A stretch of DNA of 64,000 nt from Solenopsis invicta (GCF_016802725.1 NC_052673.1:17900156-17964155); one strand, 5' to 3'. Counted from the first letter of the stretch, positions 12,198-26,200 are shown. The notes: generated by a model from the letters alone, not told the origin. Numbers and translations: made by a program.

Positions 12198-15050
12198 GTG
12201 AGTCCAGCTGTCGCGTGCGTGTCAATTTCCCGCGTTTTATCCTCCAGTCGTTTTTTTCCCCTCAACTCCCTTCGCACCCCCACGTTGAAGACCATTTGTC
12301 ACCGCTTGATCTTTCTCCCATTTTCCATCGTAATATTTTCTTGTCCTATATATATTATATATATATTTGTGTGTGTATGTGTGTGTGTGTGTGTATATGT
12401 ATGTAGGAGATGCGAGGAGAATACGTATAAATTTTCTGTGGCGGAGGTTCACCTCCGAGTTTCCCCGGCAACTGTTTCTTTCCTCGCCATTTAATCGCGT
12501 GTGACAAATTTGCGCGGCGTGAAACGATCCGTCGCATCTTCGTGTTAAACGCCTCGCCATTAGATCTTACTACGAATCGGGAGAAATAATTTTGTTACGC
12601 GAGCGGTAATTTATGAAACTTGACAATAAGTAGTAAATAGGAACGGATAAAATTATACGTCACATACATCTAAAAAGTTCTTTTGATTTCCCCTAAAAGT
12701 TAATTTAAAAATCCGCATGTACGAAATGCGTGGTTTCGAAGGTGTGACCTGTCAACTTACAAATTCATTGCTCTCGCGGTATTGCAATGCAATCTTTGCG
12801 TTGCAATAAAATTTTACATACCATTTTGAGTACTAAAATATAAAAAATTCAATTTTTTGTCATTATTTCTTAACTGCATTTCTATTAGAGCACATATTTC
12901 TACTTTTTAATATAATTTTTAACTTCTGTTAGAAAATCGCTGGTAAATTTTGTATTTTTAAATGCAATATACAACAGTTTGTTTTTGATTTTTTTTTTTC
13001 GTTATTTTGATAAGTGTGATATGTCCTTAAAGCTTCCCTCCTGTCTCGTTACGTATTACAGGCGATAATAATGAAATGTATCGAAATACCTTTTTCGCTC
13101 CCTTGCAAGATTAGATTCCTGTCAGATATATTGATGGGCTTGTAATAAATTGTCGTGCCTACCCTTCGCACCGAAGATCGTCGATCTTAGGATGTACGAG
13201 TGTTTCGATAATGCGGTTTCTCCCCTACTCGACCTATTCCCATCATCGTCTCTCACGCGGATCTTAAGGGTAGACCAATAACAGCACGGGATGCGGGACG
13301 CGTACAGTGCGACCTGGCAAATTGCGACTCGCACTCCGCGAGATTAAACTCGGGAGACTAATTAAATGCGGACACGAGCGCGATTTAAATCTCTCTCCGC
13401 TTACGGGTATACGCTGGAAATCTCCAGTGGTCCCCTCCCAGTTCGAGTTGGCGCGGCCTTGTCCCCGGTCACGCTCCGGGACGCGGACGCGCTCGAGCGG
13501 AAGAATCAAATCTAAAGGTTGAATAGGGGCTAACGACACCGCCGCGATTTCGTGTCTGGGCCGGGCCGTGCTCGCCGCTGGCCGCTGACCGCTCGAGAGG
13601 GCGTGCCTGATGATATCCGGCTCGCCGATTAAGTTCCAGCTCCTCCGATTGTTCGCTGGCACGAATTGCGAGAAGTGCGCGAAAACGTCTCTCCTGAAGT
13701 TTTCATTCGTGCGTAAAAATCGCGTGGTCAGGAAAGGGAAATTTGTTTTTTGTTTTTTTTTTCTTTTTTTGTGTGTGCGTTTTTTTTATACGTGAGAAAA
13801 ACGCCGAGTAAGTACAGAACTAAAAGTGATAAAACAAAACCGAATTAATTAACAGCTTTCATGAAAGAATGCTCTCCCTTACTCGATATCCATTGTACAG
13901 GAATAATCGTTGCTCGACAATGGAGCGGCGCAGCGAACGCGTTAGTGCAGGCGATTTATTTAAATTAAGATTTTCAAAGTTTCCGTGTACTCTCCCACTC
14001 CTCGCGCGTTCCCTTCTAAAATTCTCCCCTTTTCGACTTATCGTTAAGTCTCGGCGTCTCATTCATTTAACGCGATTCTGAAAGAGCCAATTTAAATTTC
14101 GCTCAAGCAGGTCCCGCGGCAGAGTAATTCATTAAAACGAATAATTTAACAAAGTAAAGAAACGCACACCGTCGCGTACGATACGTGTTTTCAAAGGGTG
14201 CGGAGGAGCGGGATAAAAAGCACTCTCCCGACGAAACGGGCGTTTTGCCTCGACGAAAAACTTAATCGCCCGCAGGGTCCCCCGCCCCGAGCGCGTGAGC
14301 TCTGATTGCGAGAAGTCAATCACAAGAAGTTTCCAAAAGCTCGCGAAAGACAAACTACGCGCCAGAAACGTCTCCTCCGAGGACGTTTTTCCTCCTCCGC
14401 GCGGAAATCCGCTTTCGCTCGCGTAATTGAGGGACTAGGATATAAGCTGACATTTTTGTTGGGAATAGAAGACGCCGGTATTGCGTGGAACGTGAAAGGG
14501 AGCAATTCCATGCCGGAGACAAGCATATTCCCCCTGAGGCTTCATCAAAGCTGTCCGCGAAGGGGGAAATAAAGTGCAATATTACGATAATCTTTAATTT
14601 TCCTCCGATATCGCCCCTTTGTACTTCGAGATGATGAAACCATTCCCATTCTCGAAACATATTCGCCGATCAATGCGTGTACCGATATGCATGTATTTTG
14701 AATTTGTTGAAAGACCATATGTAAGCAATTGTTGTAAAAGTTGAACGAAAATATTAAACGGCACTTTCGACTTTCTTTTTTAAAAGCGAGTCGTATGACT
14801 GACATATTGACTGCGATGTGTTTCTTCTCTTATTTCGTTTTTCTTATATATATATTTTAAAGCGACGCGACTCTAGGTTTAAAAATATCCTAAGCGAGAA
14901 AACTTTCGTGACTCCCCGACATACAAAGCGCGAGACGCGATTAAGACCAGATGAATGCAGATTATGTTATGGGCGAACGTTAAGAGAGATAAGCGGCGCT
15001 TTCTTCTCCACCAAAGTTTGCAACACCCGGTTTTCCATGTATCGTTGCAG
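12198..15050 (+). other. sm: sm intron
   Basis: A 2.85-kb intron with gtgagt donor and cgttgcag acceptor. It contains a TG/TA microsatellite at about 12,350-12,406. No nested gene was recognised. Confidence 0.8.
12349..12406. repeat. TA/TG microsatellite
   Basis: Alternating TA then TG dinucleotides in the sm intron. hnRNP L itself binds CA repeats, but on the transcribed strand this tract is UG-rich, so no autoregulatory claim is made. Confidence 0.8.
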
Positions 15051-15310
15051 ATTCCTGAACCCCGCGATGGCCAATAAGAACAGGATACAACCACCGTCGA
15101 AGATAGTCCACTTCTTCAACACCCCGCCAGATCTGACCGAGGAGACGGTGAATCGCGTGTTCGTGGAGCGCGGCATCGAGGCACCGACGACGATCAAGCT
15201 GTTCCCTCTCAAGTCCGAACGATCGTCCTCTGGCCTGATCGAATTCAGCAGCGTCGGTATCGCGGTGGCCGCTATCATGGAGTGCAATCACACGGCGCTC
15301 GAGAACAGCA
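15051..15310 (+). CDS. sm: hnRNP L / smooth, exon with RRM4 core
   Basis: A 260-bp exon between cgttgcag and gtaagt. After the linker end FLNPAMANKNRIQPPS, RRM4 begins with IVHFFNTP (beta 1/RNP2). It runs through the helix-1 region LTEETVNRVFVERG, beta 2 (TTIKLFPLK) and beta 3/RNP1 (RSSSGLIEF), the most diagnostic hnRNP L signature here, to helix 2 (AAIMECNHTALEN). It ends in phase 1 within the loop before beta 4. The open frame continues upstream of the acceptor but is not similar to hnRNP L there. Confidence 0.97.
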
Positions 15311-16021
15311 GTAAGTATCGACGTACGATCGCGCGCGATCGTAAATCGCGGTTTTCTCTCGCGCCAAGTTTCCCCGGCGGAGATAGCGGTCGTGAGGATT
15401 TTACGCGATGATGATATTCCGCGGTTGGTCGACGCGAGACTTTATCGCTTATTCGTCCGACTTGGATTCGTATTTCACTTCCCTTGTCCAGGTTTACGAT
15501 TCTCTTCGTGCCGTAAGGAAGTCCACTTAGTATCCGTTTACACTTCTTTCGCAGGATTTTTTACGCGATCATTTTTATATCGAAAAGTAAAATTGAGGGA
15601 ACGGACTATCGTGTCGGTCATAAAAGTTGTGGAGATGCTGGAAACGAATTGGATACGGCACCGATTTTGAGCAAATTTGTCATATATATTCGTGTATGTA
15701 TCAGCTTATTGGGTTTTTTTTTTTTTTACATTTTTATTCACAATCTTCAACTTTTCAATCAAGTTCTCGATAATCAAAGCATACACGTGTTGAGAGTTAG
15801 GATCGACGTAACATCGTAGTAACGATTAGGACGATAGCGTAGGGAAGTGATCTAAAGAGCCAGTTTTCCGAGGCGATTCGACTAGACAGCGAAAGATGTG
15901 AAACTCTAGGAAGTTGAAAGTGAGAAACGGCACGTTTGACACGGACGACAGTCCCCTCGCTAAGCGAGTTTGGCGGCGAAATATTACAAGGCGGTCCCCT
16001 CGCCGCGCTTGTCTGTTACAG
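15311..16021 (+). other. sm: sm intron inside RRM4
   Basis: A 711-bp phase-1 intron separating helix 2 from beta 4 of RRM4. It has gtaagt donor and ttacag acceptor. Confidence 0.85.
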
Positions 16022-16161
16022 ACGGCAAGTTCCCCTACATCATGAAGCTCTGTTTCTCGTCGTCGCGCACCATACCCACGAGCTTCCCGCCCAGCAGCGG
16101 CAGCGGGTCGAGCAATTCCGCTGGTAATGGCCACGTCAAAATGCAGCAGGACTCGGAATAG
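16022..16161 (+). CDS. sm: hnRNP L / smooth, terminal coding exon
   Basis: A 140-bp coding part of the last exon. NGKFPYIMKLCFSSS is beta 4 of RRM4 and corresponds to the C-terminal end of vertebrate hnRNP L (..YPYTLKLCFS). A Ser/Gly-rich tail follows (SGSGSSNSAGNG) and ends QQDSE before TAG at 16159-16161. The five secure exons give 337 residues, in phase throughout. The same frame stays open for 88 codons past the TAG (see the next entry). Confidence 0.95.
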
Positions 16162-16428
16162 AACGGCGAGGTCCAGGGCCAGCAGCGTCAGCGTCAGCGC
16201 CAGCGCCCCTCACTCGCCGCCCTGCACCCGTTGTGTGCCCCCGCGACGGCGGGCACGGCCCTGCACCCCGCAGCCGCAGCGATAACGCTGTCCCCAGTCC
16301 TACCGCCGCCGCCACCAGTACCGCCACCCCTGCCGCCACCCACTTGTCTCCTGATAGCCACCCCGACCCTCTATCCGACCGTGCCACCACCGCCCCCGCC
16401 CCCGTTGCCAACCTTCTGGCCCTACTGA
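16162..16428 (+). other. sm: Candidate stop-codon readthrough extension of sm
   Basis: Directly after the sm TAG the same frame continues for 88 sense codons to TGA (16426-16428). The predicted peptide starts NGEVQGQQRQRQRQRPS, becomes Ala/Leu-rich, then has three Pro runs (VLPPPPPVPPPLPPP, VPPPPPPPLP) and ends LPTFWPY. Low-complexity Q- and P-rich extensions are typical of readthrough regions known in insects. Against it, the region is GC-rich and a second frame is also open (about 16,233-16,463), so an open frame by composition is possible. Splicing around the TAG, for example from the gtaatg at 16122, is another way to reach this peptide. Confidence 0.4.
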
Positions 16429-16880
16429 TATGGCGGGCCCGTCACGACACGTCGGATGGGTGAGACGAACGCACGCGAGATCCGAGGCCGAGGATGGACT
16501 CTCCGTGGACGAGAAAAATGCTACCCGGGACAGGTAGTAGCCGCAGTGAAGGAGAAACGTTACGACCGTGTCGCGACCGTGTTTATTTTCGATCGAACGC
16601 GACAGACAGACAGAGAGACGACCGGTCGGTTTTCCGCAACTGTCCGTCGAGGTCTCGCCGGGTTCGCGAAAGGGTCGCGTGTATTCTTGGACGCGTCTCT
16701 CTCTCTCTCGGAGTCATCTTCATCCAACCCGTCGCGGTCGAAGGCTTGGAAGTTTTCGACGGTACGGGTGTGTAACTCGACGCCTAATAGTACCGTGTTC
16801 CGCTAGAGACACGTTGTCAACGCGGATCGGACACGGAACTCTGCGCGTACGACGAGAGGTGGGATATAAGTGCAACGACA

Positions 16881-16882
<2 letters not shown>

Positions 16883-16914
<32 letters not shown>
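16883..16914 (+). repeat. (GTCGCC)n hexanucleotide repeat
   Basis: Five to six tandem GTCGCC units in the presumed sm 3' UTR. A G/C-rich array of this kind could form structure in RNA, but there is no direct evidence of function. Confidence 0.85.
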
Positions 16915-16915
<1 letters not shown>

Positions 16916-18047
16916 TTGGAGGGAACGTCGTCGCGGCAAAGTAGCGTCGGCGTGTGCTGTTCGAGTCACACAGGGAATCCTTCGCGGCCGGCTGGTCACG
17001 ATTTTCGCGGTGTCTCGCGCGGGGTAAGGCGAGACGTACGACACGCCGCGTTCCAATTTTGGAGACCTCTGTAAATAGCTCGGAGACCAGCGGCCTCCGC
17101 TACGCGCATACATATCAAAGGGCTTGGAAGTAAATCGGTACGTTTCGCGAGGAACCATGCACGCGATTTTCGTAAAAAATTTGTCGTTCGACGAATCGGC
17201 GCGTCAGTGTGGTTAAAGAATTTTTTTGAAAAAAAAAAAAAAATTGAGGACCGTCCCGAGGAAGGTTGTGTGTCTGTGAATCGCCTCACGAGAGAGAAAC
17301 GGTTTGGATGAAAACGGTCTAAAGGGAATAGAAACTTGTTGGTCGAGAGAAAACGATACCACTCCATTAGTTAAGGGGAGAGAGATTGAAGGAGAGATGG
17401 AAGGCTCGAGGATATTGAAGCTGTCTCGGGGAAAGAGGCAATGCCTTCGCGGGAAGTTTAGCTCCTTCGGAAGAGAAATCGTTCGGAGAAGTTTGAAGAC
17501 ATCTCCCGGAAGAGAGTTAAAAATACGATCTATCGGAAGAGGAATGGTCGAGAGATGATAGAGCCTTCGCGGAATGAAAGAGGAATCTGTTTTCTGATGG
17601 CCGTCAGAAAGGTACCATGCACCAGTAGATCTCTTTGGTGATAGTGAAATCGAGGACGGTCCGACTTGTTTGGTGCGGGTAGAATCGCCCGAGGAGGATC
17701 GAACCTCTCAGAAGAAGGGGCAGCTGAGAAGATCGAGGAAATCCTCTCGGAAGAGCGCGATTCGAGAAAACTGGAAGCCGTGCCGAGTGCGAAAAGTGCG
17801 GAATCCCTCGTGATTACTCGCGAAGCAGACAGGTGGGCGCTGCTTCCGCGAAGTCCGGACATATATATGGCGTCGCGACCGCGAGACGAGACGCTATCTC
17901 GTTCGTTCGCTCGCGTCTCACGCGTCGACTCACCCAAAACTCACGGCGTCGTTCGCGCGCGCGCCCGCGCGCCCGCGCCAACGATGCCACGACATTTGTT
18001 CTGAAGCCGAGCCACGCGCTCCTCGACGACCATACTCTGTGGGATCC

Positions 18048-18053
18048 AATAAA
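18048..18053 (+). terminator. sm: Candidate sm polyadenylation signal AATAAA
   Basis: Perfect AATAAA in a comparatively GC-rich context, about 1.9 kb after the sm TAG. After it the sequence becomes AT-rich. Other AATAAA hexamers occur further downstream in AT-rich DNA, so this is the first plausible site rather than a proven one. Confidence 0.45.
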
Positions 18054-19683
18054 CGAAGAACCGGAGATTTCTCAGCGACCACTTATTAAAAAAATGGGAA
18101 TAGAATTTTAGGGGTGCTCAGAGGAATGATCTGAATCAATCGTGATCCAAATACTGAGCGGCCTGCGAGAACGCAGCCAACTCCGCTTTGAGTGTCACAC
18201 TGATAACGCGCTGCTCCATCGTCGTGATGAGCTCGGCCCGCGGCGAGCATCGCGCGGCAATGTTCTCCTCACCTACTGTTTATCTGTATATCCGTTTTTT
18301 AATCTTTATATTTTAACACTCATCCGGATAACCTGATTTTATAATGCAAATAACTATTTTCTATCAAAACTCTTTGACAAACGTAGCGATATTTCAAATG
18401 ACCAAAAGGTTGCTGCAACAACATTGTAATTCACATAGAGCAACTTTTGCACGCAGTTCTTCTCTACGGTTTACAAACTTATTCCTTAAACTATTATCGC
18501 TAAGGAAGACGAGGATTTTTAATTGGGGCCATAATCGAATTTATAAACAAATTTAAGCTAAGATTTACATTGCTTTTGCTTTTGTGGTTTACATGTTATT
18601 GCACCAGGCGGTTGTTTAAATCATCAAATCTAATCGGAAATATTATTTTGATTATAATGTAAACGTAACTTGCTGCGATTCAAAATAAGAAAATCAGAAG
18701 GAAAACGAATAATTTATCAATTATATTTATCAATAATTGTTACGTAAAATAATATCTATTTAATAAGTGCATTCTTATATTCTTTTGACTTAATTTAAAC
18801 TTTGTTGCGTTATAGCTTTAGATCTTTATAATTTGACATAAGAAAAAATAAAGCATCGCCATTTTTTTAAACGACACTTTTAATTGAGAAAACGAGCCAA
18901 TGATTTTCTTCGCAGAAAAAAAAACAAGTTTTATTCGTAAGAATGAAATTCTGTCGATTCCGGTTACCCGGATAAGAGTTAATCCCTAAGAGCGAACGTG
19001 ATTGTTCATCAGTGATTTTTTACGCCGGGCGGCAACGCGAAAGTCTCTGGACTGCCTCCTTGGTTAGGTCGCGCGGAGCTTCTCGCGGGTCCTAAACGTT
19101 GCTCCATAACGTTAACAATAAAGTCGTCTAGACTGCTACCAATTAAGAGGATTAAATCCACTATCCTCAATCACACCTCCGCTTCTCCAATCGAATCCAA
19201 ACGAAGGAATCCCCGGCTCACCCCCCTTCCCTCCATCCTTCACTTGAAGCTGTAGTGTTCAGGTTGCGACGAGACGACACGTATCGGTGCTCGCACGCTC
19301 GAATGAGCGTGCCGCGTGGCACTTGTACACTTTTGATCAGATCGCGGATGCGAATTGAGAATTTTATATTATCGAAGCAAAAAAAAAAGAATAAAAAAAC
19401 ACGTACACACGATAATAAAAGAGAACAATGAAGTCGACGACACAACACACAATATATTAGTGTCCCTCGGTAATATTTTGTCGGGCCGAGGGGCGTTTTT
19501 ATAAGAATGGTTTTAGATCTCCGAACAAATTTTGCGAAGCGAACCAAACGACTACTACTAAACTAAAATAAATAAATAGACTCTTTGACTTCTCGGCCAT
19601 ACGTAACGTAAGATAATAAGGGCCGAAACGCGCGCGCCCTTGAGAGATGCGTGAATATCAACCCGCCGTTTTGTCCATTGTCC

Positions 19684-19720
<37 letters not shown>
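19684..19720. repeat. (GA)n microsatellite
   Basis: Run of GA dinucleotides followed by further purine-rich GA-like sequence to about 19,768. Confidence 0.85.
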
Positions 19721-19722
<2 letters not shown>

Positions 19723-20145
19723 CGAGAGGGAGCGAAAGAGTGGGAGAGATAGAGAAAGAAAGAGAGACCTAATGCAAATGAGATATAATTTAAATAAGGA
19801 TATAAAGTTTATATTCGAGGCAATATTTGTTACAATACGACATTAGGGAATAAGTTGTGTGTACCGTTAAAAAAAAAAAAAAAAAACAGGGGCTTCGGCC
19901 GTGCAAATGCGCGCGGGGACGATCCTCCGCGATGATTTTCGCTGACGGCGAAGAGGACACTGAAACTGTTGTCGATCATACAAGAGACGACGTATCGACG
20001 CGGGGAGAAACGCGTGAATGCGAGAGCAAAAGGAATAAAGAGAACAAACAAGAGGTACTAAGCTAAAGCGACGCGCGTCAGTTCACCGCGCGTCGCGTCC
20101 GTCGTTTCGTTATCACTTGGACTCACAGTTGCGTTCGCGTTTCAA

Positions 20146-20147
<2 letters not shown>

Positions 20148-20202
<55 letters not shown>
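20148..20202. repeat. (TA)n microsatellite
   Basis: About 27 TA units, followed by TACATA steps and a second short TA run near 20,215. Confidence 0.95.
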
Positions 20203-20206
<4 letters not shown>

Positions 20207-23200
20207 CACATACATATATATATATTATTTTATCACGGGGATCCCCGGAGATAATACCTATTCCTTTCCGGGGTAAAGCGAAAAGTTGTTTTACATCACA
20301 TTCTTCTATTTTTATTATTAATATTATTCTGTAATTATGTGTAAAATTTAAGTCGCCCGTAGAAAGTACACATCACGTTTTATCCGAGAAGCCCTTCTCT
20401 CGAAGTTTTGATTTAGTAAAACAGGACCTAAGGCGTTAGTCTCTAAGCAGTTTAGGACGTGTAACCATATCACATACAATTTTGTAGATAAATATATAAA
20501 ATACATATACATATATATATTTATGTGATGCGGAGCATGGCGTTTAAATCAAGAGTGTATGTCGCTGCGTGCTCGATACTCACTCGATGGATGAATATTC
20601 GAGATGAGATATCATCCTGTCATGTAATTTCTCAAAATCGCTTTTGCGAGTAAGAAATTCATTCTATTCTAATTTCAGACATTTTGAGCAATGTAAATTT
20701 CCTTCGAGTTTTATTTCTTAAAAGAATTTTGTCTTACTCACATTACTCGGAAAAAATTAAGCAATTATTTTTATTCATTCATTACTATTCGCGCGAACAA
20801 GCCATGCTTTTCTCTTATTTCATGCAATATTCAAAAATTTTTCGTGTAATTTTCATTAATAGACGTTTCATTACTTTTACTTGCTTTTTTTGACATTTGA
20901 CATGGATTTATTTTTTTAAAAAAATACAATAAATTGGTAGAAAAAGAAGAAAGAAAAAGAGATTACAAGAGCAATCAGATTTTTTTCCAATAGATTAAAT
21001 AGATTTGTTTCCACAGAAAGTTCGCTCTGTTTTTTTTTTATACGAGAAAGAGAAAGAAACGCATTTTCGATTTCGAGGAATTACGTAGCAGCTGTGTATC
21101 ATTTTCTGCGGCATCTCGACGGAGCGACATTCTCTTACGATGAGAATCCCGTTGCAAGTTTAACGGGTGCGTCGTAAGAGAAGATCGCGCGCTAAATCGA
21201 GGGATCGAGCACGCATAATCAGACTGTCGCTTATTTTCTGACACTTTACCCGCGCGCTAAAACTCCGGTAAAGTAAGAAACGTACGTAGAACGTATTTAC
21301 AACGAACGCTCGCTTAACACGCTCGTCCCGGTCGCCGCATTTTCGATCCGGCGCGAAAACGCGCAAACGGGATTTGGAGTCCCCCCCTCTCCTCCCGTCC
21401 TCCCCCCACGTTCGACGACCTTTATATTTAACCCTTTTCCACGTGTGTGCCAAAGGTAATTAGAACATTAAAATAAAAAGGAAAAAAAAAGAAAAATCGA
21501 GAACCGAATTCTAGACGTTGTAGATGAGGCTGATGTCCGCGTCAAACGCGGACTGTAAAATTAGTCCGGAAAAGAAGATGAAAGCGAGGATATTTAGGCA
21601 GTTTCTTAGTCCGCGGAAAATTCCCTAAAAATAGCCGCTTGATGCGATAGAGATTGATTGGCCGGGTGGAAGGGGGTTAAATCTAAACAGATACATAACA
21701 CATAAAAGTAAACGAATATATTATATATACATATATCATTTCGAGTACTGTGCATCAGAAGATGACGAGCCTCGCGTGAAAAGGGGGGGGGGTGGGGGCG
21801 AGAAGCTCACGGCTTGCATATCAACCCTCGACCGGAGCACCTACGACGGTGTAAGAGAACTGACGCCGCAGAATCCCCAGGAGATCGTATCGATCGTATC
21901 GTAATTGCGCGCCGTATCGAAGGAGTTACGATCGGGGAAACGACGACAGATGTGCCCGTGAACGGCGACACCATGAAGATATTTGGTCGTTCTGTAACGT
22001 GTTACTCCCCCGAACTTGCATTTTCGCGTAGTCACCATCGAGAAATTTAATCTTGCTGATGAAACAGGATGTAAATTTGTTTATAACGTTTACTTTAAAA
22101 AGGAAAAGAAAAAAAAGCATTGTTCTAGGGACACATCTGATTGTTCGGAGCGAGAAACAAGGTCACAAGAAATTACAGTCGAGGGCGTAACGTTCTAGAT
22201 GTAATCCTCGGGAGCCTGCCGCTGCAGTTGAAAGGGGTTGAAAGGGGGAAAGGAGTGGCACGTAGATAGACATAGAAAAGACACACGTTTACGATGTAAG
22301 ATTAATCGCGCGTCACTTTTTAGGGGACGAATAGATGTACATAGCTTACTCTTTTTTTTTTTTGGTACGAAAAGGACCCCCTACAAGTAAGTTCGCGATA
22401 CTCTCTCTCTCGCGCTAAGTGTCACGCTTATATAGTGGATCTAATTAAATTTAACACATCGGTGGACGAGAAACGTAATCGACGCGTTAATAATCGCGGA
22501 GTAAATAAATATACATCGCGTAATACAATAGTCCGGGACGATCTCGCGGACACATCTTCTGGTGAACAGGTTCTAAACGTGTACAAAATCAAATTGTAAT
22601 TTGGTAGCTCGTAGTAATCCTGTAAAACGGTACAGTATTCCAGGTAGAAAGGTATACATAGCACTGTGTATGTAAGCACGACTACATGTTACTTCACACA
22701 GATACACGTGCGTACACGCATACATACATACATGCATATAGACACCGTAACACCGAACTCGAGGTTGTAAAGATGAGCCATCTGTGTCGATAATTAATTG
22801 TAACTTTGAGAGCAACCTATGGATAATAACTGGTTCTAGATCTTACTAATACATATCCCATCTATATGTATATATTTGCAATCGCATGAAAAATTAATTG
22901 ATTAATTATTGATAATGTAATTATCATTATCCTTATTATTAGTGTTATGATTATTTATGGCCCGCGGCCGCGTTGCGAAAGCCTGAGGGCTGAATAAGTA
23001 TGTTAAATGGACGTTGCGTTTAAGGCGTTAGGTTAATGCTCGTTAGTTAGATATTTAGGTAGTTAATGCAGCGTAGGTACATATCGTTAATATTGTTATT
23101 AATTAATGGTATTGCGAAAGGATATTAATACCGATGCGCTTTGATTTCTTTTGTACGCGAAGAAAGAGTTCCGTAAGTTAGTTTCTCCGATCGATCGATT

Positions 23201-26200
23201 CTTTTCTCTCGTTATAAAGCAATCGAATTTATTTTACTCATGAATTTTCCAACTTTGTAAATTTATCGATTGAAACAAAGAGAAATCTCATTTTCTCTCT
23301 TGACACTTTAAATAATTATAATCTGCAAAATTGGCAACGTATGTCTGACGGATCTCTGAAAAAAATAAATGGCAAAAAGATTCGTATTGATCCTATGTGA
23401 TTAATTTAAGTCGGAACGGAATAGACGGAACAAAAATGCAATTAATAGAACAGAATTTTTAAGTTGCATTCTTTCTGACGTGATTAATTTGCATCGAAGC
23501 AATTCATCGAATCATATAATATCATTATCTTTTAAAATATAAATCTATCTCGTAGAAACAGTGCGCTTGCAAAATTATCTGTTCTACAACAGTCTTCTAA
23601 TAGACCTAATTTATTTTAATTGTTTGATACAATCTTAAATTATATATAAATATTGTATTCAAGTTACGTAAATTTTATTTCTATTAACGCAGCTCTACGA
23701 ATTGTGCAATTTCCGTTTCAAATCGGATCCTCTCGGGCGCGCGATAGATCGTACAAAACAAGTCAAAGCGCAGTGTAGCCTTTCTAGCGATCCCCAACGA
23801 ACCCAAGTATTACCGGTGACATATACCTGCTCCTACATATCAGGTTCTAGACATCCCCGAGCACTACCATGCGCCATATCAATGTTTCTAAGTGTCCTCC
23901 CCTTCGGTGTGTCCCCTTCCACGTCTCCCTTCTCGCCTTTCTCGACGTCCCGAATGAAAATTAGAGGCACGCCGATTATCGATCACTTTGTCCCTTACTC
24001 CCCGCTCCACCCTTCCCCTCGCGCCCACCATCCTACACCCGTTTTATCCATTCTCGTCCAACTTTCCCACCTCGTTATTGTACATCGGAGCCGGAACGGT
24101 CTCTAAGCTCTGTCTTCCCATCGCTGCGTGAAAAAAAGACAAATTAGATGTAATAAGATTTGTTGACTGTGTGTACACGTATACACATTATTATAACGCA
24201 TCGATCATGTGCATCACCAGCATACACATCCACCCACTCGCACACGACACCAGTTTATACCACGACGCGACGGGGAACACGAGACCCGCAGCCGCTGCGT
24301 CAGGATAGTCCAACGCTGGATCGCCAATGCCGCGGGATCGCAATTCACGATCGTTAGATCGATCGCGCGATAATGATTGTTGATAAATTGTTTGTCGATG
24401 AGCGTTCAGCGAACGACGCTTTTTTTTTTATCACGTAACAAAATCTTCATTTTCATACTGTTGCAAAGCCAAAATTGTTTGCTTGATCCTCGACATTTTA
24501 CTCGAGTTTACTTTCTTAGATCACGTCGCGAAAGATAGTCGATGTTTTATTTGAAAGAGTATATCTCCTCCTGCATCGCGACGCTCGAGATGCGAGCTTG
24601 TAGCGATATTTCATGAAACAATGGGTTTCATTTTTCGTCAAATTTTTTTTTTTTTAACGCGATGAGCTTTTAAAATTTTGACGCGTTTTACTTGAGCGAA
24701 AAATGATCGAGTGATTTATCGCTAGACAAGGCGGATTTTAATTTGCGATCGTGAATTGAAGATTAATATTGCGTCACATGTAGTATCAGTTTTATAACGC
24801 GTCGAATTATTCGACACCGTTCACGTTGATCGAATTTAACTCGCACAGGAGATCAAGGCACGCTACCGTGATTACCAATTGAATTTTAAATCTCGCAGCT
24901 AACTCCTTTACTCATTCGCCCCGCCGCCGATTGACACGAGTCGCGGTGTGTCATTGCATCCGGGGACGCCAGAGAAATTGGTACGGATGCGAGAGACACT
25001 TAGATCAAACAAGTTAGCAAACTCCTGTTCCGGAAAGCTTGCATTTAATTAATTTAATTAAGTCCGACACGGAAAGGCGATCGTGAGAAGCAGCGGAGGT
25101 TCCGCCGAGCTGGGTGGAAATTCGCGACGCGTCGGTCCTCTCGGAGCCAGATTCGATTTGGTTGCTCATACAAGGAACATGCCCGATCGTCACACGGCGT
25201 TCAATGTATGGACCATAATTTCGAGCCTGGCCGTGTCAATCAAGCATTGACCGTCCATAATAGCCTGTCGTGCCGCAGCGCGCCGTAGATATCGTAAGCC
25301 ACGTCGTGGAAAACGATCTATTCACACCAAAAGACACGTACACGCACGCGCTCGACGGTGAGAGGTACAATGACGTGCAATAATGGTGCCCGATGGACGT
25401 GCTCTTATCACGTATTTAAATTTCTTTCACTTTCCAAAAGGTTGGTCTCGCAATATAAAAAGGTATTGTGAGAACTACATTTGAATTTTCAACTTCAAAA
25501 GATCTCTTCTACCGATTGCTGTGTACATACGCGTTCGGGAATTTTCGAGTGAAAGATGTGGTTTGAGTCCCCTGTATATCAACATCACTTTACAAAAAAA
25601 AATAAAATAAAAAAGAATTAAGAATTTTTAAAAAAATTACAAGACATTCTGGATGACTTGACTTTGAAAGCAATGCGCATATATTTTTCATTGGAAATAT
25701 TTTTATTTTTAAGGGAAAAAGAATCTGTTAACACGAAAAACGTGTATTGCTGTATATTTTCCGACCGAATCGTGATTGATTTAAATTTTTATCTGATATA
25801 TCGAGTATCGAAAAAAGGCGAGATAAAAGGAAGGAAATTCGAAAACGTGGGAGAGCATGACGCATCAGGCAGCATCTCGGCACAGGCTTGTACGCAGATC
25901 GACGAGAGACACGTACACTCACACACGGACACGCGCCAATAATGTGGTTGCTCCTAAAAACGAAAACAAAAAAAATAACGATGTAATGTGTATATTAATA
26001 CTTGTATGTCGTACGCTCTAATGTTGTTTGAAGAGTTATTTGCGAGTCAATTATCTGTGCCTAGCAGCCCTGTGCACCCTATCAAATGTACCACCGTTCA
26101 GATGAAAAAGAAATACCGAAACGAAAGAGAAAACGAAAGTGAACGAAAGAGGGAGAATGAAAAGCAAAGACGAATTCAGGCAACACGGAAAGAGGAAGGA

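Larger units (their letters stand above)
16429..18053 (+). other. sm: Probable sm 3' UTR
   Basis: GC-moderate, non-repetitive sequence between the last sm stop and a canonical AATAAA at 18048. It contains a (GTCGCC)n hexamer array and a TGTAAATA Pumilio-type element at about 17,071. No recognisable protein is encoded. The true transcript end is not visible from sequence, and longer neuronal UTR forms are possible. Confidence 0.5.

Noticed and set aside
23702..24106. 134-codon + strand open frame
   Set aside because: Pro/Ser/His-rich low-complexity translation with no recognisable motif, in probable UTR or intergenic DNA. No convincing exon boundaries.
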